A stretch of DNA of 29,069 nt from DATAVB01 sp040414495. Lineage in GTDB: Bacteria > Actinomycetota > Actinomycetes > Mycobacteriales > QHCD01. Of the stretch, positions 7,771 to 15,037 are shown in pieces; the stretch's first letter is position 1, and each line of letters opens with the position of its first letter. The position numbers and the translations under genes were made by a program. The notes below the pieces were generated by a model. It was given only the letters and a program-made list of their open reading frames with translations. It was not told the DNA's origin and searched no databases. The DNA is taken from NCBI GenBank assembly GCA_040414495.1, contig JBEDUI010000134.1, positions 1 through 29,069 on the forward strand, read 5' to 3'.

Positions 7771-8340
7771 ATGCCGACAATCCACTTTAGCGAGACCACG
7801 ACGGCGACACCCGAGCAGTTCGTCGCCGCGCTCACCGACTTCGGACCGGACCGGGCGACGATCTGGGGCAACAGCACCGCCCAGTACTTCAAGGTGCACG
7901 ACCAGAGCGCGCACGAGGCCGATGTCACCGAGGGCTCGCGCGGGATCTGGGAACGCCTACACTACGACTGGTCCGATCCGACCCGTGTCCTCATGACTAC
8001 GACCGATTCCAACACTTGGAGTGGCAAGTCCGGCCACACCTACACATTCACCCGCCGGCCGGACGGAACGACCAATGTGGACGTTGTCGTTGTGCGGGAC
8101 GGCAAGAACTTCAAAGGGCGAATGCTCGGAGTCGCACTCGGCGTATTCGGGAAACGGGTACTGGGCCAGGAATTCAAAAAATCTGTGCATGCAATCGAAG
8201 ATCGTAATCACGGCGCGAATCCCGCTGATTCCTCGGGACCTGCTGATTCCTCGGGACCCGCTGATTCCTCCGGACCCGCTGATTCCCCGGGACCCGCTGA
8301 ATCCTCCGGACCCTTCGGACCCTCCGGACCGGGAGTGTAG
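7771..8340 (+). CDS. SRPBCC family protein with a C-terminal Pro/Ala/Asp/Ser/Gly repeat tail
   Basis: A 189-residue protein. Residues 1-145 look like a START/SRPBCC lipid- or polyketide-binding fold: an N-terminal strand 'PTIHFSETTTATPEQFVAAL', a central strand pair around 'IWERLHYDWSDPTRVLMTTTDSN', and a long C-terminal helix 'GKRVLGQEFKKSVHAIEDR'. Residues 151-180 are five consecutive hexapeptides, PADSSG three times, then PADSPG and PAESSG, followed by a PFGPSGPGV tail. That tail is low-complexity and likely disordered. ATG at 7771 is chosen because AGGAG (7761-7765) lies five bases upstream; the frame is open further but has no supporting site. The DUF2007 gene starts four bases after the stop. 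The ligand or partner is unknown. Confidence 0.82.
   Translation: MPTIHFSETTTATPEQFVAALTDFGPDRATIWGNSTAQYFKVHDQSAHEADVTEGSRGIWERLHYDWSDPTRVLMTTTDSNTWSGKSGHTYTFTRRPDGTTNVDVVVVRDGKNFKGRMLGVALGVFGKRVLGQEFKKSVHAIEDRNHGANPADSSGPADSSGPADSSGPADSPGPAESSGPFGPSGPGV
8221..8310 (+). repeat. Five tandem 18-bp units inside the SRPBCC gene
   Basis: Five adjacent 18-base units begin at 8221, 8239, 8257, 8275 and 8293. The consensus is CCCGCTGATTCCTCGGGA, and units differ from it by one to three bases. Because 18 is a multiple of three, unit gain or loss would keep the reading frame and only change tail length, as expected of a coding minisatellite. Confidence 0.9.
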
Positions 8341-8344
8341 AGAT

Positions 8345-8584
8345 ATGAACGGTACGACGGTGGCGGTGGCGCTGGTCGGCAGCCGTATAGAGGCGGAACT
8401 GCTGGTCGGCATGCTGCGGATCAATGGTGTGAGAGCGGTCGTTGCCGCGGATGATGCCGGCGGACAGGAGCCGCAGCTGCAGGTCCAAGGTGTGCGCGTA
8501 CTGGTCGCGCCCGAAGACGAGGCCAGGGCCCGCCGGCTCATTGCGGACGCCGAGGAGACCAGCGATATTGACGAGCGCCGTTAA
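8345..8584 (+). CDS. DUF2007-type (putative signal-transducing) small protein
   Basis: A 79-residue protein matching the DUF2007 pattern. A first strand-helix 'VAVALVGSRIEAELLVGMLRINGVRAVV' is followed by an acidic-loop segment and 'VQGVRVLVAPEDEARARRLI', the stereotyped C-terminal strand and helix that end in an Asp/Glu-rich tail. The fold is ferredoxin-like and related to PII-type regulators by shape only; its molecular role is not established. It begins four bases after the SRPBCC stop, with GGAG a short distance upstream inside the preceding gene, so the two are probably translated from one mRNA. The frame is open much further upstream, but that part shadows the SRPBCC gene. Confidence 0.8.
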   Translation: MNGTTVAVALVGSRIEAELLVGMLRINGVRAVVAADDAGGQEPQLQVQGVRVLVAPEDEARARRLIADAEETSDIDERR

Positions 8585-8631
8585 CGTTGTGAGTCGCCGG
8601 CGCCGTGTCTGCTGGGAGCAGCGCGCGGAAA

Positions 8632-8707
8632 TTGTTGATCATGAAGTTGGCTGCGCGACACGCCGCCGACACGCCGAGCTTTGCGTCGGGAACTTCATGA
8701 TCAACAA
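8632..8707. repeat. 76-bp element with perfect 17-bp inverted repeats
   Basis: TTGTTGATCATGAAGTT at 8632-8648 is perfectly complementary to AACTTCATGATCAACAA at 8691-8707. The 42-base spacer is GC-rich and can form its own small stem (CCGAC 8666-8670 with GTCGG 8685-8689). The arms are AT-richer than their surroundings. It lies between the DUF2007 stop and the alpha/beta hydrolase start. No T-tract follows, so it is not a standard intrinsic terminator. It resembles a REP- or MITE-like mobile palindrome; no second copy was found in this window. Confidence 0.75.
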
Positions 8708-8868
8708 GTGAGACCAGGTCCGCCGCGGTGATCGTGGCAGCCGGGCCGTAAGTCAAAAGGCGGTCCGGACTCGGTGAAGCGCTGGCAGTATATGCCCTGA
8801 TGACGGATCCAACGGCGACCTTTCGGGGTCGTACGGCAGTCTGGATCTGATGGGCAGGAGGCGCTGTC

Positions 8869-10347
8869 GTGGTCTATTCGCTGGTCCCGCGGTTCACCGC
8901 GCCTCCGGGCGAGATCGCGACCCGGGCCAACGGACATGACAATGGTTCCGGCCCGCCGGTCGAGGTCATTTTCGTTCATGGTTTCGCCAGCTCTGCGCTG
9001 GATCTCATGCCGTTGGCGGCCGCATTCGCCTACGGGGGTGCGGTTTGCCACGTGCTGACGCTCGACGGACATCCCGACGACCTCGGGAGCGTGACGGTTG
9101 ACCGCTGGTTGGCGCAGGTGCGCGAGGCCGTCGACACATCGCAGCAACGCGGCGCTCGGACGTACCTGGTCGGATTTTCGTACGGTGCCGCGCTGGCCCT
9201 GCGCGTCGCCTCGGAGCGGGCCGTCGACGGTGTTTTGTGCATCTCGGCATTTGCCGAGCTGCGGCGCAAGCGCCTGGCCAGCCTGGCGCTGCGCTTTTCG
9301 CAATTTCCGCCGGTCGGGTCGCGCCGACCCCGTACCACTGTCAAACACACCCGGGCCGAACTGCGCTGGACCGGCACGATTCCCACCAGCACGGTGAAAC
9401 ACGTCCTGGCGGCCGCTCCGGACCTCGCCTCCGTGCCGAATACCTGTCCGGTCCTGTTCATCCACTCGGTCGACGATCCGGTTGCCGATTACGGTGCGAT
9501 CGCCCGACGTGTGCGGGCCGCCGCCTCCAACCAGGTCCGTCTGGTCACACTCACTGGGCTGGAGCATTTCATCCAGTTCGACATCTCACCGCACCGGATC
9601 CGCGACCTCGCTGTCGAGCATTTCAAGGGGCGCGTCAACGAATCGCCCGCCGCGCTGGAACCAACCCAGGCCCAGGCGCTGGAAAAGCGCGAAGACGAAA
9701 TCCGGCACTGGGCCAATGTGTTGTCCGTACTGGTGCTCGGATTTTTCGCGTCGTTCGGCGCTATTCTCAACGCCACGTTGCCGGACGTCATCAACAAGAG
9801 CGCTCGGGCTCCGTATTATCTTGTCGGGTATCCAGCGGCGCTCGCGTTGTACCTCGGGTTTGCGTTTCTCTATCTGTTCTATCTCGATCGGGCCCAGGCG
9901 TACGTTCGGATATTCCTGGATCCGTTACAGGAGACAGGAATTGGCTGGATCGCCTACCGTACGAACCGGTGGGTGTCGGGTCGTGCCTCGCATCAAATGA
10001 CCCGGCTTATCGCCGGATCGAGCGTCCTGCTGCCCAGCGCGGTGGCCATCGCGTCTCTGACCTACGCGGCTTCGGCGTATCACGCGAAGCTTTTCGCGGC
10101 CAATGGCCAATACGTATTTCTGCGGCTGTTAGCCGTGATCGCGGTGGTTGGCATGGTCCAGGCCGCTTACGCGGGCATCCGGGTTACCCGGTACTCACGG
10201 GTCCACCTTTATACGATTCCGTCGGTGGTTCCGGCCTCGCGTGATTTCCTGCGGGCCTTGCAGGACCTGTACACCTCGGTGCTGCCCGGATCCGTTCGCC
10301 AGCCGCCGGCCAGCGAAGACGTTCGCGTCGAGACCGGAGCGTCGTGA
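8869..10347 (+). CDS. Alpha/beta hydrolase fused to a C-terminal multi-helix membrane domain
   Basis: A 492-residue two-part protein. Residues 30-250 are an alpha/beta hydrolase with 'VHGFASS' as oxyanion-hole region, nucleophile Ser104 in 'GFSYGAA', candidate acids Asp202/Asp203 in 'HSVDDPV' and His233 in 'GLEHF', so the triad is complete. Residues about 283-304, 316-339, 383-404 and 414-436 are hydrophobic and predicted to be membrane spans, with a short cytosolic tail. There is no N-terminal signal peptide, so the catalytic domain should face the cytoplasm. Function may be an esterase or lipase acting at the membrane. GTG at 8869 is well supported by AGGAGG (8856-8861), seven bases upstream. 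Its stop overlaps the start of the following phosphotransferase (GTGA), implying translational coupling. Confidence 0.88.
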   Translation: MVYSLVPRFTAPPGEIATRANGHDNGSGPPVEVIFVHGFASSALDLMPLAAAFAYGGAVCHVLTLDGHPDDLGSVTVDRWLAQVREAVDTSQQRGARTYLVGFSYGAALALRVASERAVDGVLCISAFAELRRKRLASLALRFSQFPPVGSRRPRTTVKHTRAELRWTGTIPTSTVKHVLAAAPDLASVPNTCPVLFIHSVDDPVADYGAIARRVRAAASNQVRLVTLTGLEHFIQFDISPHRIRDLAVEHFKGRVNESPAALEPTQAQALEKREDEIRHWANVLSVLVLGFFASFGAILNATLPDVINKSARAPYYLVGYPAALALYLGFAFLYLFYLDRAQAYVRIFLDPLQETGIGWIAYRTNRWVSGRASHQMTRLIAGSSVLLPSAVAIASLTYAASAYHAKLFAANGQYVFLRLLAVIAVVGMVQAAYAGIRVTRYSRVHLYTIPSVVPASRDFLRALQDLYTSVLPGSVRQPPASEDVRVETGAS

Positions 10348-11258
10348 CCCGAGCATTGCGGGGTGTGCTGGAAGCGGATTACGGCGCGGTTGTGGCGCGC
10401 GTTAGTCGGCTGAACGGCGCGCTTTATAGGGTTGATCGGTCCGACGGTTCGCCCTGGGTGGTACGGCATTTCCCGGCGCTCCGCCCTTTTGCGGATGTCG
10501 AGGGTGACGCCGAGGTGCTGCGTCTTGTTCGACCGCTGCTGGTCGAGCAACTGGTCGAAACTCGCGACGGCCGCGCCGCAACCGAGGTTGATGGCAGAGG
10601 CGTAATCGTAACGAAATTCGAAATGGGCACCCGGGCGACAGCTGCGCCGGCCGTCCTGCGACAGTTGGGCGCCACTCTCGGCGCGTTACGCGAGCCTCAA
10701 TCGATAACTCGACGGGCCGGGGCGTTGCCACGAGAGGACCTGGCGCTCGCCGGGCAATTCCTCGCCGATATTGCCGACGACGTTCCTGCCGATCAGCGCG
10801 ACCTTTACGAACGGCTCGATCGCGATGTTCGCGCAACCAGCGCCTGCGAGGACCTCCCGCACACACTCGTCCACAGCGACTGTCACCTGGCCAATGTGAT
10901 TCAGACCGACCGCGGTGCAGTCCTCATTGATTGGGAAGGCGCCGGGCAGGGACCGGCTGTCGCCGCATTGGGCTGGCTGCTCTATTCCGCAACCGTTCAA
11001 TCACCGGAAGGCCCTACCGAACCATTTGACCCACGACGGGTAGACGCCGTACTCACCGGATATCGCCAACACAGAACGCTCAGCGAGGCTGAACTGCTCC
11101 GGCTTGCCGACGCGATCCGTTTCCGTCCGCTTGTTATCGCCACGCGCGAATTCCACCGTAGCGTCGTAAACAAAACGCCGGGATCCGTTTTCGGCTGGTG
11201 GAGCCGATATACCGAGGCCGAAAGGGTTGCTGATCGAGCGATCGCTTTCTGCGGTTAG
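10344..11258 (+). CDS. Aminoglycoside phosphotransferase (APH)-fold kinase
   Basis: A 304-residue APH/choline-kinase-fold protein. The Brenner motif is 'HSDCHLAN' at 177-184, with catalytic Asp179 and Asn184. The metal-binding Asp is Asp196 in 'VLIDWEGAG'. The N-lobe is recognisable by 'ALYRVDRSDGSPWVVRHFP', although the usual ATP-binding Lys is replaced by Arg in 'VVRHF'. Members phosphorylate aminoglycosides, macrolides, homoserine, fructosamines and other small molecules; nothing here fixes the substrate. The GTG start overlaps the stop of the membrane hydrolase by four bases, so the two are co-translated and may act on the same compound. The stop overlaps that of the convergent methyltransferase within TTAG. 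Confidence 0.88.
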   Translation: MTRALRGVLEADYGAVVARVSRLNGALYRVDRSDGSPWVVRHFPALRPFADVEGDAEVLRLVRPLLVEQLVETRDGRAATEVDGRGVIVTKFEMGTRATAAPAVLRQLGATLGALREPQSITRRAGALPREDLALAGQFLADIADDVPADQRDLYERLDRDVRATSACEDLPHTLVHSDCHLANVIQTDRGAVLIDWEGAGQGPAVAALGWLLYSATVQSPEGPTEPFDPRRVDAVLTGYRQHRTLSEAELLRLADAIRFRPLVIATREFHRSVVNKTPGSVFGWWSRYTEAERVADRAIAFCG

Positions 11259-11971
11259 CTGTATTTCGAGGCGAGAATGTGCAGGAACAGGGGTATGCGG
11301 TGCCACTTGTCCTGCGGATCATTGCTCGTCGGTTCGCGGAGGCGGTTGATGACGAAACCGGCGTCGGTGAGGGCCTCGGTGTATGCCTGCAGTGACCGGT
11401 GTTCGCCGTGGTAGGTCATTGTCTGGCCTTCGCGGACGCGCGTGGTGACGTACTGCTTGGGCTGCGTGTAGGACTCGTCGATGACGAACGGCCGGGACGC
11501 GTCGGCTGTGTCGCCGGGAAAATGCCCAGCCGAATTGATCGGGTGCACGATCGCCATCGCCAGCTGCCCGCCCACCGTAAGGATTCGTGCGATTTCTTGT
11601 ACGGCGGCCGGCATATTGTCGATGTCCTGCAAACACATGAACGCTACGGCGCAATCGGCGATCCCGGCTGGTAAGGGAAGCGACGCGGCATCGGCGACGA
11701 TCGCGGGCACCGGATCGACCGAGTGTTTCGCGGCGGAGTGGCTCATGGCGAACGAACGGTCGATCGCCAGAACCCGGTGTCCCAGCGCTTGTAGCTCACG
11801 GCTCACCCGCCCTTCGCCGCTGCCGATGTCCACGGTCAGACGGCCGGGCCTCGGAATCAGTGGCAGAAATATCTCGCGGTGGCTCGCGTAGCTGTCGCGG
11901 CCGGTCCTGGTCCAGGTGATCCAGTCGTGTGCGTGCGAATCCCAGCCTTCGGCCAGGGGATGTCGTCCCAT
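11255..11971 (-). CDS. Class I SAM-dependent methyltransferase
   Basis: A 238-residue methyltransferase. Motif I is 'VDIGSGEGRVSREL' (47-60), followed by 'VLAIDRSFAM' and 'AIVADAASLPLP', the ribose and adenine contact segments. 'FMCLQDIDNMPAAV' and 'LTVGGQLAMAIVHP' follow in the usual order of Methyltransf_11-type enzymes. The C-terminal part ('MTYHGEHRSLQAYTEALTDAGF') is typical of small-molecule O/N-methyltransferases. It lies 27 bases after the kinase gene on the same strand, and GGGAAG upstream of ATG 11971 is a plausible ribosome-binding site, so the two genes likely form an operon. It is convergent with the APH-fold gene, with four-base overlapping stops. The acceptor is unknown. Confidence 0.9.
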   Translation of the reverse strand: MGRHPLAEGWDSHAHDWITWTRTGRDSYASHREIFLPLIPRPGRLTVDIGSGEGRVSRELQALGHRVLAIDRSFAMSHSAAKHSVDPVPAIVADAASLPLPAGIADCAVAFMCLQDIDNMPAAVQEIARILTVGGQLAMAIVHPINSAGHFPGDTADASRPFVIDESYTQPKQYVTTRVREGQTMTYHGEHRSLQAYTEALTDAGFVINRLREPTSNDPQDKWHRIPLFLHILASKYS

Positions 11972-11998
11972 GACAGCATCTTCCCAGCTGGGGCAAGG

Positions 11999-13024
11999 TC
12001 ATTTCAGGTACGGGACAATGTCGTCGGCCGGGTAATTCGCATCCAGCTCGCCGTCGAACAGGCGCCAATAGAAGCTGTTCATTCGTACGGCGACCGGCGC
12101 GTGCCGGGCCAGGATCGCGGCTACCGCCGGCGGTACGCCATCCGGGATATGGCCGCTCGCGCAGCGTCGTACGTACTCGTTGCGGTCGACCGGGCCGCCG
12201 GTGGCCGGAACCGGGACGCCGCATACGGCGGTGACCAACCAGTTGACCAGGCGCATGGCCGCGTACGCCGCGTCGTGGCTGCCGTTGTGCCGGGCGAAAT
12301 CACGTTCAGCCTGGGACAACTCGAAACCGGGCGACGTGGCCAGACCGAAGTCGGCGAGGTAGATGTTGACGCCGTCCGTGCGCATGTTGCCGAAGTGGCC
12401 GTCCATATGCAACAGATCGTGGCGGTGCAGAGATGCCACGATCTCGGCCAATTGCCGTTCGAGAACTGCCGCCCTGCCGACGGGGTCGTCATCCAGCCAG
12501 TCCTGCAGCGGATACGGAATGTATTCGAAGAAAAGTACGAGGCTGCGCGATGCGGCGGCTAATGCTTCCAGGCGAGCACGTACGGCCGGCGAGCCACCCA
12601 GGGTCGCCACCGCCGTATCGATGTCGGCATGTTCGGCCGCGACCGGCGCCCGGCCGGGCAGTACCCGCCAGTGATACAGCAGCGGAAACAGGCTCGTTTC
12701 GCCAGCCAGCCCGGCGGCGGTGATGAGCCGGTTCGCGGCTAATTCGCGCCAGCCGGAGAAACTGGGGGTCCCGATTCCGTACTGACAGAACAGCGGCAGT
12801 GCAAACAGATTCGCGGTTCCGTGCGGATGCGCCAGTTCCTGGTCGGTCAGCGGGACCCGTTTGGCGAACACCGGCACACCGCTGACGTCGAGTGTCGCTG
12901 CGCCGCCGCCGACGCCCACCTCGCCCGCCCGTCCGCCGTCGACCAACGCTGCCAGCTCGATATCCGTGCGCGCGGCGAGAAAGGTCGCGGCGCGCTCGTA
13001 GCGGGAATGTCTGACAGCCTGCAC
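11999..13024 (-). CDS. Protein-kinase-like/APH-like protein
   Basis: A 341-residue protein with a kinase-type fold. An N-lobe strand 'VPVFAKRVPL' carries the likely ATP-contacting Lys55. The catalytic loop is 'LLHMDGHFGNM' (205-214), with Asp208 and Asn213 matching the H-x-D-x4-N pattern of APH-type rather than Ser/Thr kinases. The metal motif is 'YLADFGLAT' (222-230), a true DFG. 'RLVNWLVTAVCGVPVP' and 'CASGHIPDGVPP' are conserved C-lobe segments. It recalls a conserved actinobacterial family annotated as protein kinase, and sometimes wrongly as a phosphatase; the substrate is unknown. The start is GTG at 13024, with no visible Shine-Dalgarno. It precedes the methyltransferase by 27 bases on the same strand and is divergent from the first PhyH-like gene. 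Confidence 0.82.
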   Translation of the reverse strand: MQAVRHSRYERAATFLAARTDIELAALVDGGRAGEVGVGGGAATLDVSGVPVFAKRVPLTDQELAHPHGTANLFALPLFCQYGIGTPSFSGWRELAANRLITAAGLAGETSLFPLLYHWRVLPGRAPVAAEHADIDTAVATLGGSPAVRARLEALAAASRSLVLFFEYIPYPLQDWLDDDPVGRAAVLERQLAEIVASLHRHDLLHMDGHFGNMRTDGVNIYLADFGLATSPGFELSQAERDFARHNGSHDAAYAAMRLVNWLVTAVCGVPVPATGGPVDRNEYVRRCASGHIPDGVPPAVAAILARHAPVAVRMNSFYWRLFDGELDANYPADDIVPYLK

Positions 13025-13082
13025 CGTGCCATCATGCCAAGGCCTCTGCCCAGCGGCAAAACCGGTGCCGAAATATATTGGT

Positions 13083-13142
13083 CGAATTATCCGGGAAATT
13101 CGGCGAAGACCGCCGCGATCGCTGGCAAAACCGGGCTATTAT
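13083..13142 (+). promoter_or_regulatory. Possible promoter and palindrome upstream of the first PhyH-like gene
   Basis: CGAATT at 13083-13088 and AATTCG at 13097-13102 form a 6-bp inverted repeat with an 8-base spacer. TATTAT at 13137-13142 fits the actinobacterial -10 pattern TAnnnT and ends five bases before the ATG at 13148. No Shine-Dalgarno is visible there, so a leaderless transcript is possible. No good -35 hexamer was seen. Confidence 0.3.
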
Positions 13143-13147
13143 TGGTG

Positions 13148-14044
13148 ATGCCTTCGTTACTTGATTCGCTAACTTCCAAGGGATACGTCGTTGTCCCCGA
13201 GGTGGTGCCGCCGGCCCTGACCGCGGCGGTGGTCGCCGATATCGAGGATCATTTCGGCCGGTCGGTTGCTGACCCGTCGCCGTGGTATGGCGACCCGGAG
13301 GTGCCACCGTTGGGATTTGTCACCGACGACGGCCAATTCACTCCGCGCATGTTTCACTATCCATCCATGTGGGCGGTCCGGCAGCATCCGGCCGTTCATG
13401 CCGCATTCGCCGAGATCCTGGGCACACCCGCGCTGTGGGTCAGCATCGCCAATGTCTGTGTGAAGTTGCCGGCCCATGCCGACCATCCCGAATATGGTCG
13501 CAATGGGTTTATTCATTTTGATCGGCTGCGATGGGCATTGGCCAAGCCTGGTGAGCCGGTCGACCAGTCCAAGAATCCCGACACCGATCTGTTCGTCACC
13601 GGCCTGGTCGCGCTCACCGATACGACGGCCGACATGGGTGGATTCCACTGCGTTCCGGGGATCTACCGCCGTCTCGATGACTGGATCGGCGAGCAACCCG
13701 AGGACTGGAATCCGCGCCATCCGGATCTGTCCGGGTACGAGATCACCCCGGTGCCGATGAAGGCGGGCGATCTGTGTATCTGGACAACCCGGCTGCCACA
13801 TGGCAATGGCAACAACACCTCGTCGGCGATTCGCCTCGCCCAGTACGTAACGATGAACCCGGTGCCAGTCGGCTTCGCGAATTACGACGAGCGTCGGGCC
13901 CGCCGAATTCAATCGTGGCGGACCCGAAGCCCGCTCGGCGCCCCCGATGACTATCACAGCCGGGAGAAATCGCTCGCCCCACCGCCCTTGTCCGACCTTG
14001 GGCGAAAGCTGCTCGGTCTTGACGAGTGGACCTGCTCAACGTAA
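13148..14044 (+). CDS. Phytanoyl-CoA dioxygenase (PhyH) family protein
   Basis: A 298-residue protein of the Fe(II)/2-oxoglutarate-dependent PhyH superfamily. The N-terminus 'LTSKGYVVVPEVVPPALT' is the standard lead-in. The iron ligands appear as His123 and Asp125 in 'FIHFDRLRW' and His218 in 'RLPHGNGNN', and Arg229 ('AIRLAQYV') is the expected 2-oxoglutarate anchor. 'GGFHCVPGIYRR' is the strand before the distal His, as in other PhyH proteins. Substrates of bacterial members range from fatty acyl chains to ectoine and natural products; none can be assigned here. The frame is open upstream to 12821, but that part overlaps the divergent kinase gene. ATG 13148 begins the conserved N-terminus, and an in-frame GTG lies directly before it. 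A second PhyH-like gene follows after 41 bases. Confidence 0.85.
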   Translation: MPSLLDSLTSKGYVVVPEVVPPALTAAVVADIEDHFGRSVADPSPWYGDPEVPPLGFVTDDGQFTPRMFHYPSMWAVRQHPAVHAAFAEILGTPALWVSIANVCVKLPAHADHPEYGRNGFIHFDRLRWALAKPGEPVDQSKNPDTDLFVTGLVALTDTTADMGGFHCVPGIYRRLDDWIGEQPEDWNPRHPDLSGYEITPVPMKAGDLCIWTTRLPHGNGNNTSSAIRLAQYVTMNPVPVGFANYDERRARRIQSWRTRSPLGAPDDYHSREKSLAPPPLSDLGRKLLGLDEWTCST

Positions 14045-14085
14045 ATCCGCTTGCCTGCCGTGCTCGCCGTGATCATCCTGGCCCA

Positions 14086-15003
14086 ATGGACCTCGAGGAA
14101 GTGGCACAGGCTTGGCGTGAAGACGGATTCGTGATCCTTCCTGGCTTTATCCCGCCGGAGGAGTTGCAGCCCGCGAGCGACGAACTAAGCTTGCTATTTC
14201 CCGCCGTTGACGGTTTCCATGACGCAACCGATCCGCGGCGGGACCGATTCATCGGCGACCAGTTCGCCGGAATCGACTACTTTCCCTTTGCTAGTACGGA
14301 AATCAGCCTGATGGCTGTCAACCACAGAATCCTGGCGCTCGCCGAAACCCTGCTGGAGGACGAGGATCTCCGGATTTCCGGCGCGGAGACCTGGGCCAAG
14401 TACGGCGGCGCCAGCGACTACGACCAAGATCTGCACCGCGACTACCCCGGCCACACCCTGCTGGTCCCCAGTACCGCACCCGGCTTTCGTCAGTTGGAAA
14501 TGTTCGTATACCTGGCCGATGTGCCCGACGAATACGGCCCGGCGCACATAGTCCCCCGGAAATACACGAAAGATCTCCCGCCAATTCCGCACCGGTACCT
14601 GCGGCCCGGTCGCACCAGCACCGGCCGTGAACAAGACGACAGTGGAAGCCCGGGCCTCTATGCAGCTGAGGTCTCGGCCGCCGGACCCGCCGGCACGGTC
14701 GTGGCTTTTGAAATCGGCACCGTCCACCGGGCAACGGCGATGACCGCGCCTCGTGGCGCCCGCTACACGATGCATGTGAATTACAACTCCGCGAGGGTCC
14801 ACTGGGGACAGCGCCGGGGATGGGCCTACGCCGCCGGCCGCGACTACTGGTCCAATTTCGTCCAGCGGGCGACCCCGCGTCAGCTCCGCGTCTTCGGGTT
14901 CCCGCCACCCGGGCATCCTTATTGGACACCGGAGACGCTGACCGGGCTGGCCCAACGATATCCAGGGCTGGACATCTCGCCCTGGCAGCCACCGTCCACT
15001 TAG
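14086..15003 (+). CDS. Phytanoyl-CoA dioxygenase (PhyH) family protein
   Basis: A 305-residue PhyH-type dioxygenase next to another member. The N-terminus 'WREDGFVILPGFIPPEEL' is diagnostic. Iron ligands are His117 and Asp119 in 'LHRDYPGH' and His214 in 'GTVHRATAM', and Arg226 in 'GARYTMHVN' is the likely 2-oxoglutarate contact. 'YLADVPDEYGPAHIVP' is the typical strand and loop before the distal half. Apart from the shared fold it is not close in sequence to the preceding gene, so a recent tandem duplication is unlikely. ATG 14086 is chosen because it begins the conserved lead-in; an in-frame ATG at 14026 overlaps the previous gene and adds 20 unconserved residues. Its C-terminal part 'WAYAAGRDYWSNFVQRATP' suggests a small-molecule-specific branch. 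The substrate is unknown. Confidence 0.85.
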   Translation: MDLEEVAQAWREDGFVILPGFIPPEELQPASDELSLLFPAVDGFHDATDPRRDRFIGDQFAGIDYFPFASTEISLMAVNHRILALAETLLEDEDLRISGAETWAKYGGASDYDQDLHRDYPGHTLLVPSTAPGFRQLEMFVYLADVPDEYGPAHIVPRKYTKDLPPIPHRYLRPGRTSTGREQDDSGSPGLYAAEVSAAGPAGTVVAFEIGTVHRATAMTAPRGARYTMHVNYNSARVHWGQRRGWAYAAGRDYWSNFVQRATPRQLRVFGFPPPGHPYWTPETLTGLAQRYPGLDISPWQPPST

Positions 15004-15037
15004 ATCGTGGAAACCGAGGCTTTGGGAAGAGAGCGAG

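Noticed and set aside
8221..8310. Tandem repeats considered as a CRISPR array
   Set aside because: The units are directly adjacent with no unique spacers, and they are in-frame coding sequence.
9237..10244. Plus-strand open frame of 335 codons inside the membrane hydrolase gene
   Set aside because: It is a shifted frame of a gene with an intact triad, membrane segments and an excellent ribosome-binding site; the product is Arg/Pro/Gly-rich shadow sequence.
12821..13147. Upstream in-frame extension of the first PhyH-like gene
   Set aside because: It overlaps the divergent kinase gene on the other strand and lacks PhyH similarity before residue 1 of the chosen start.
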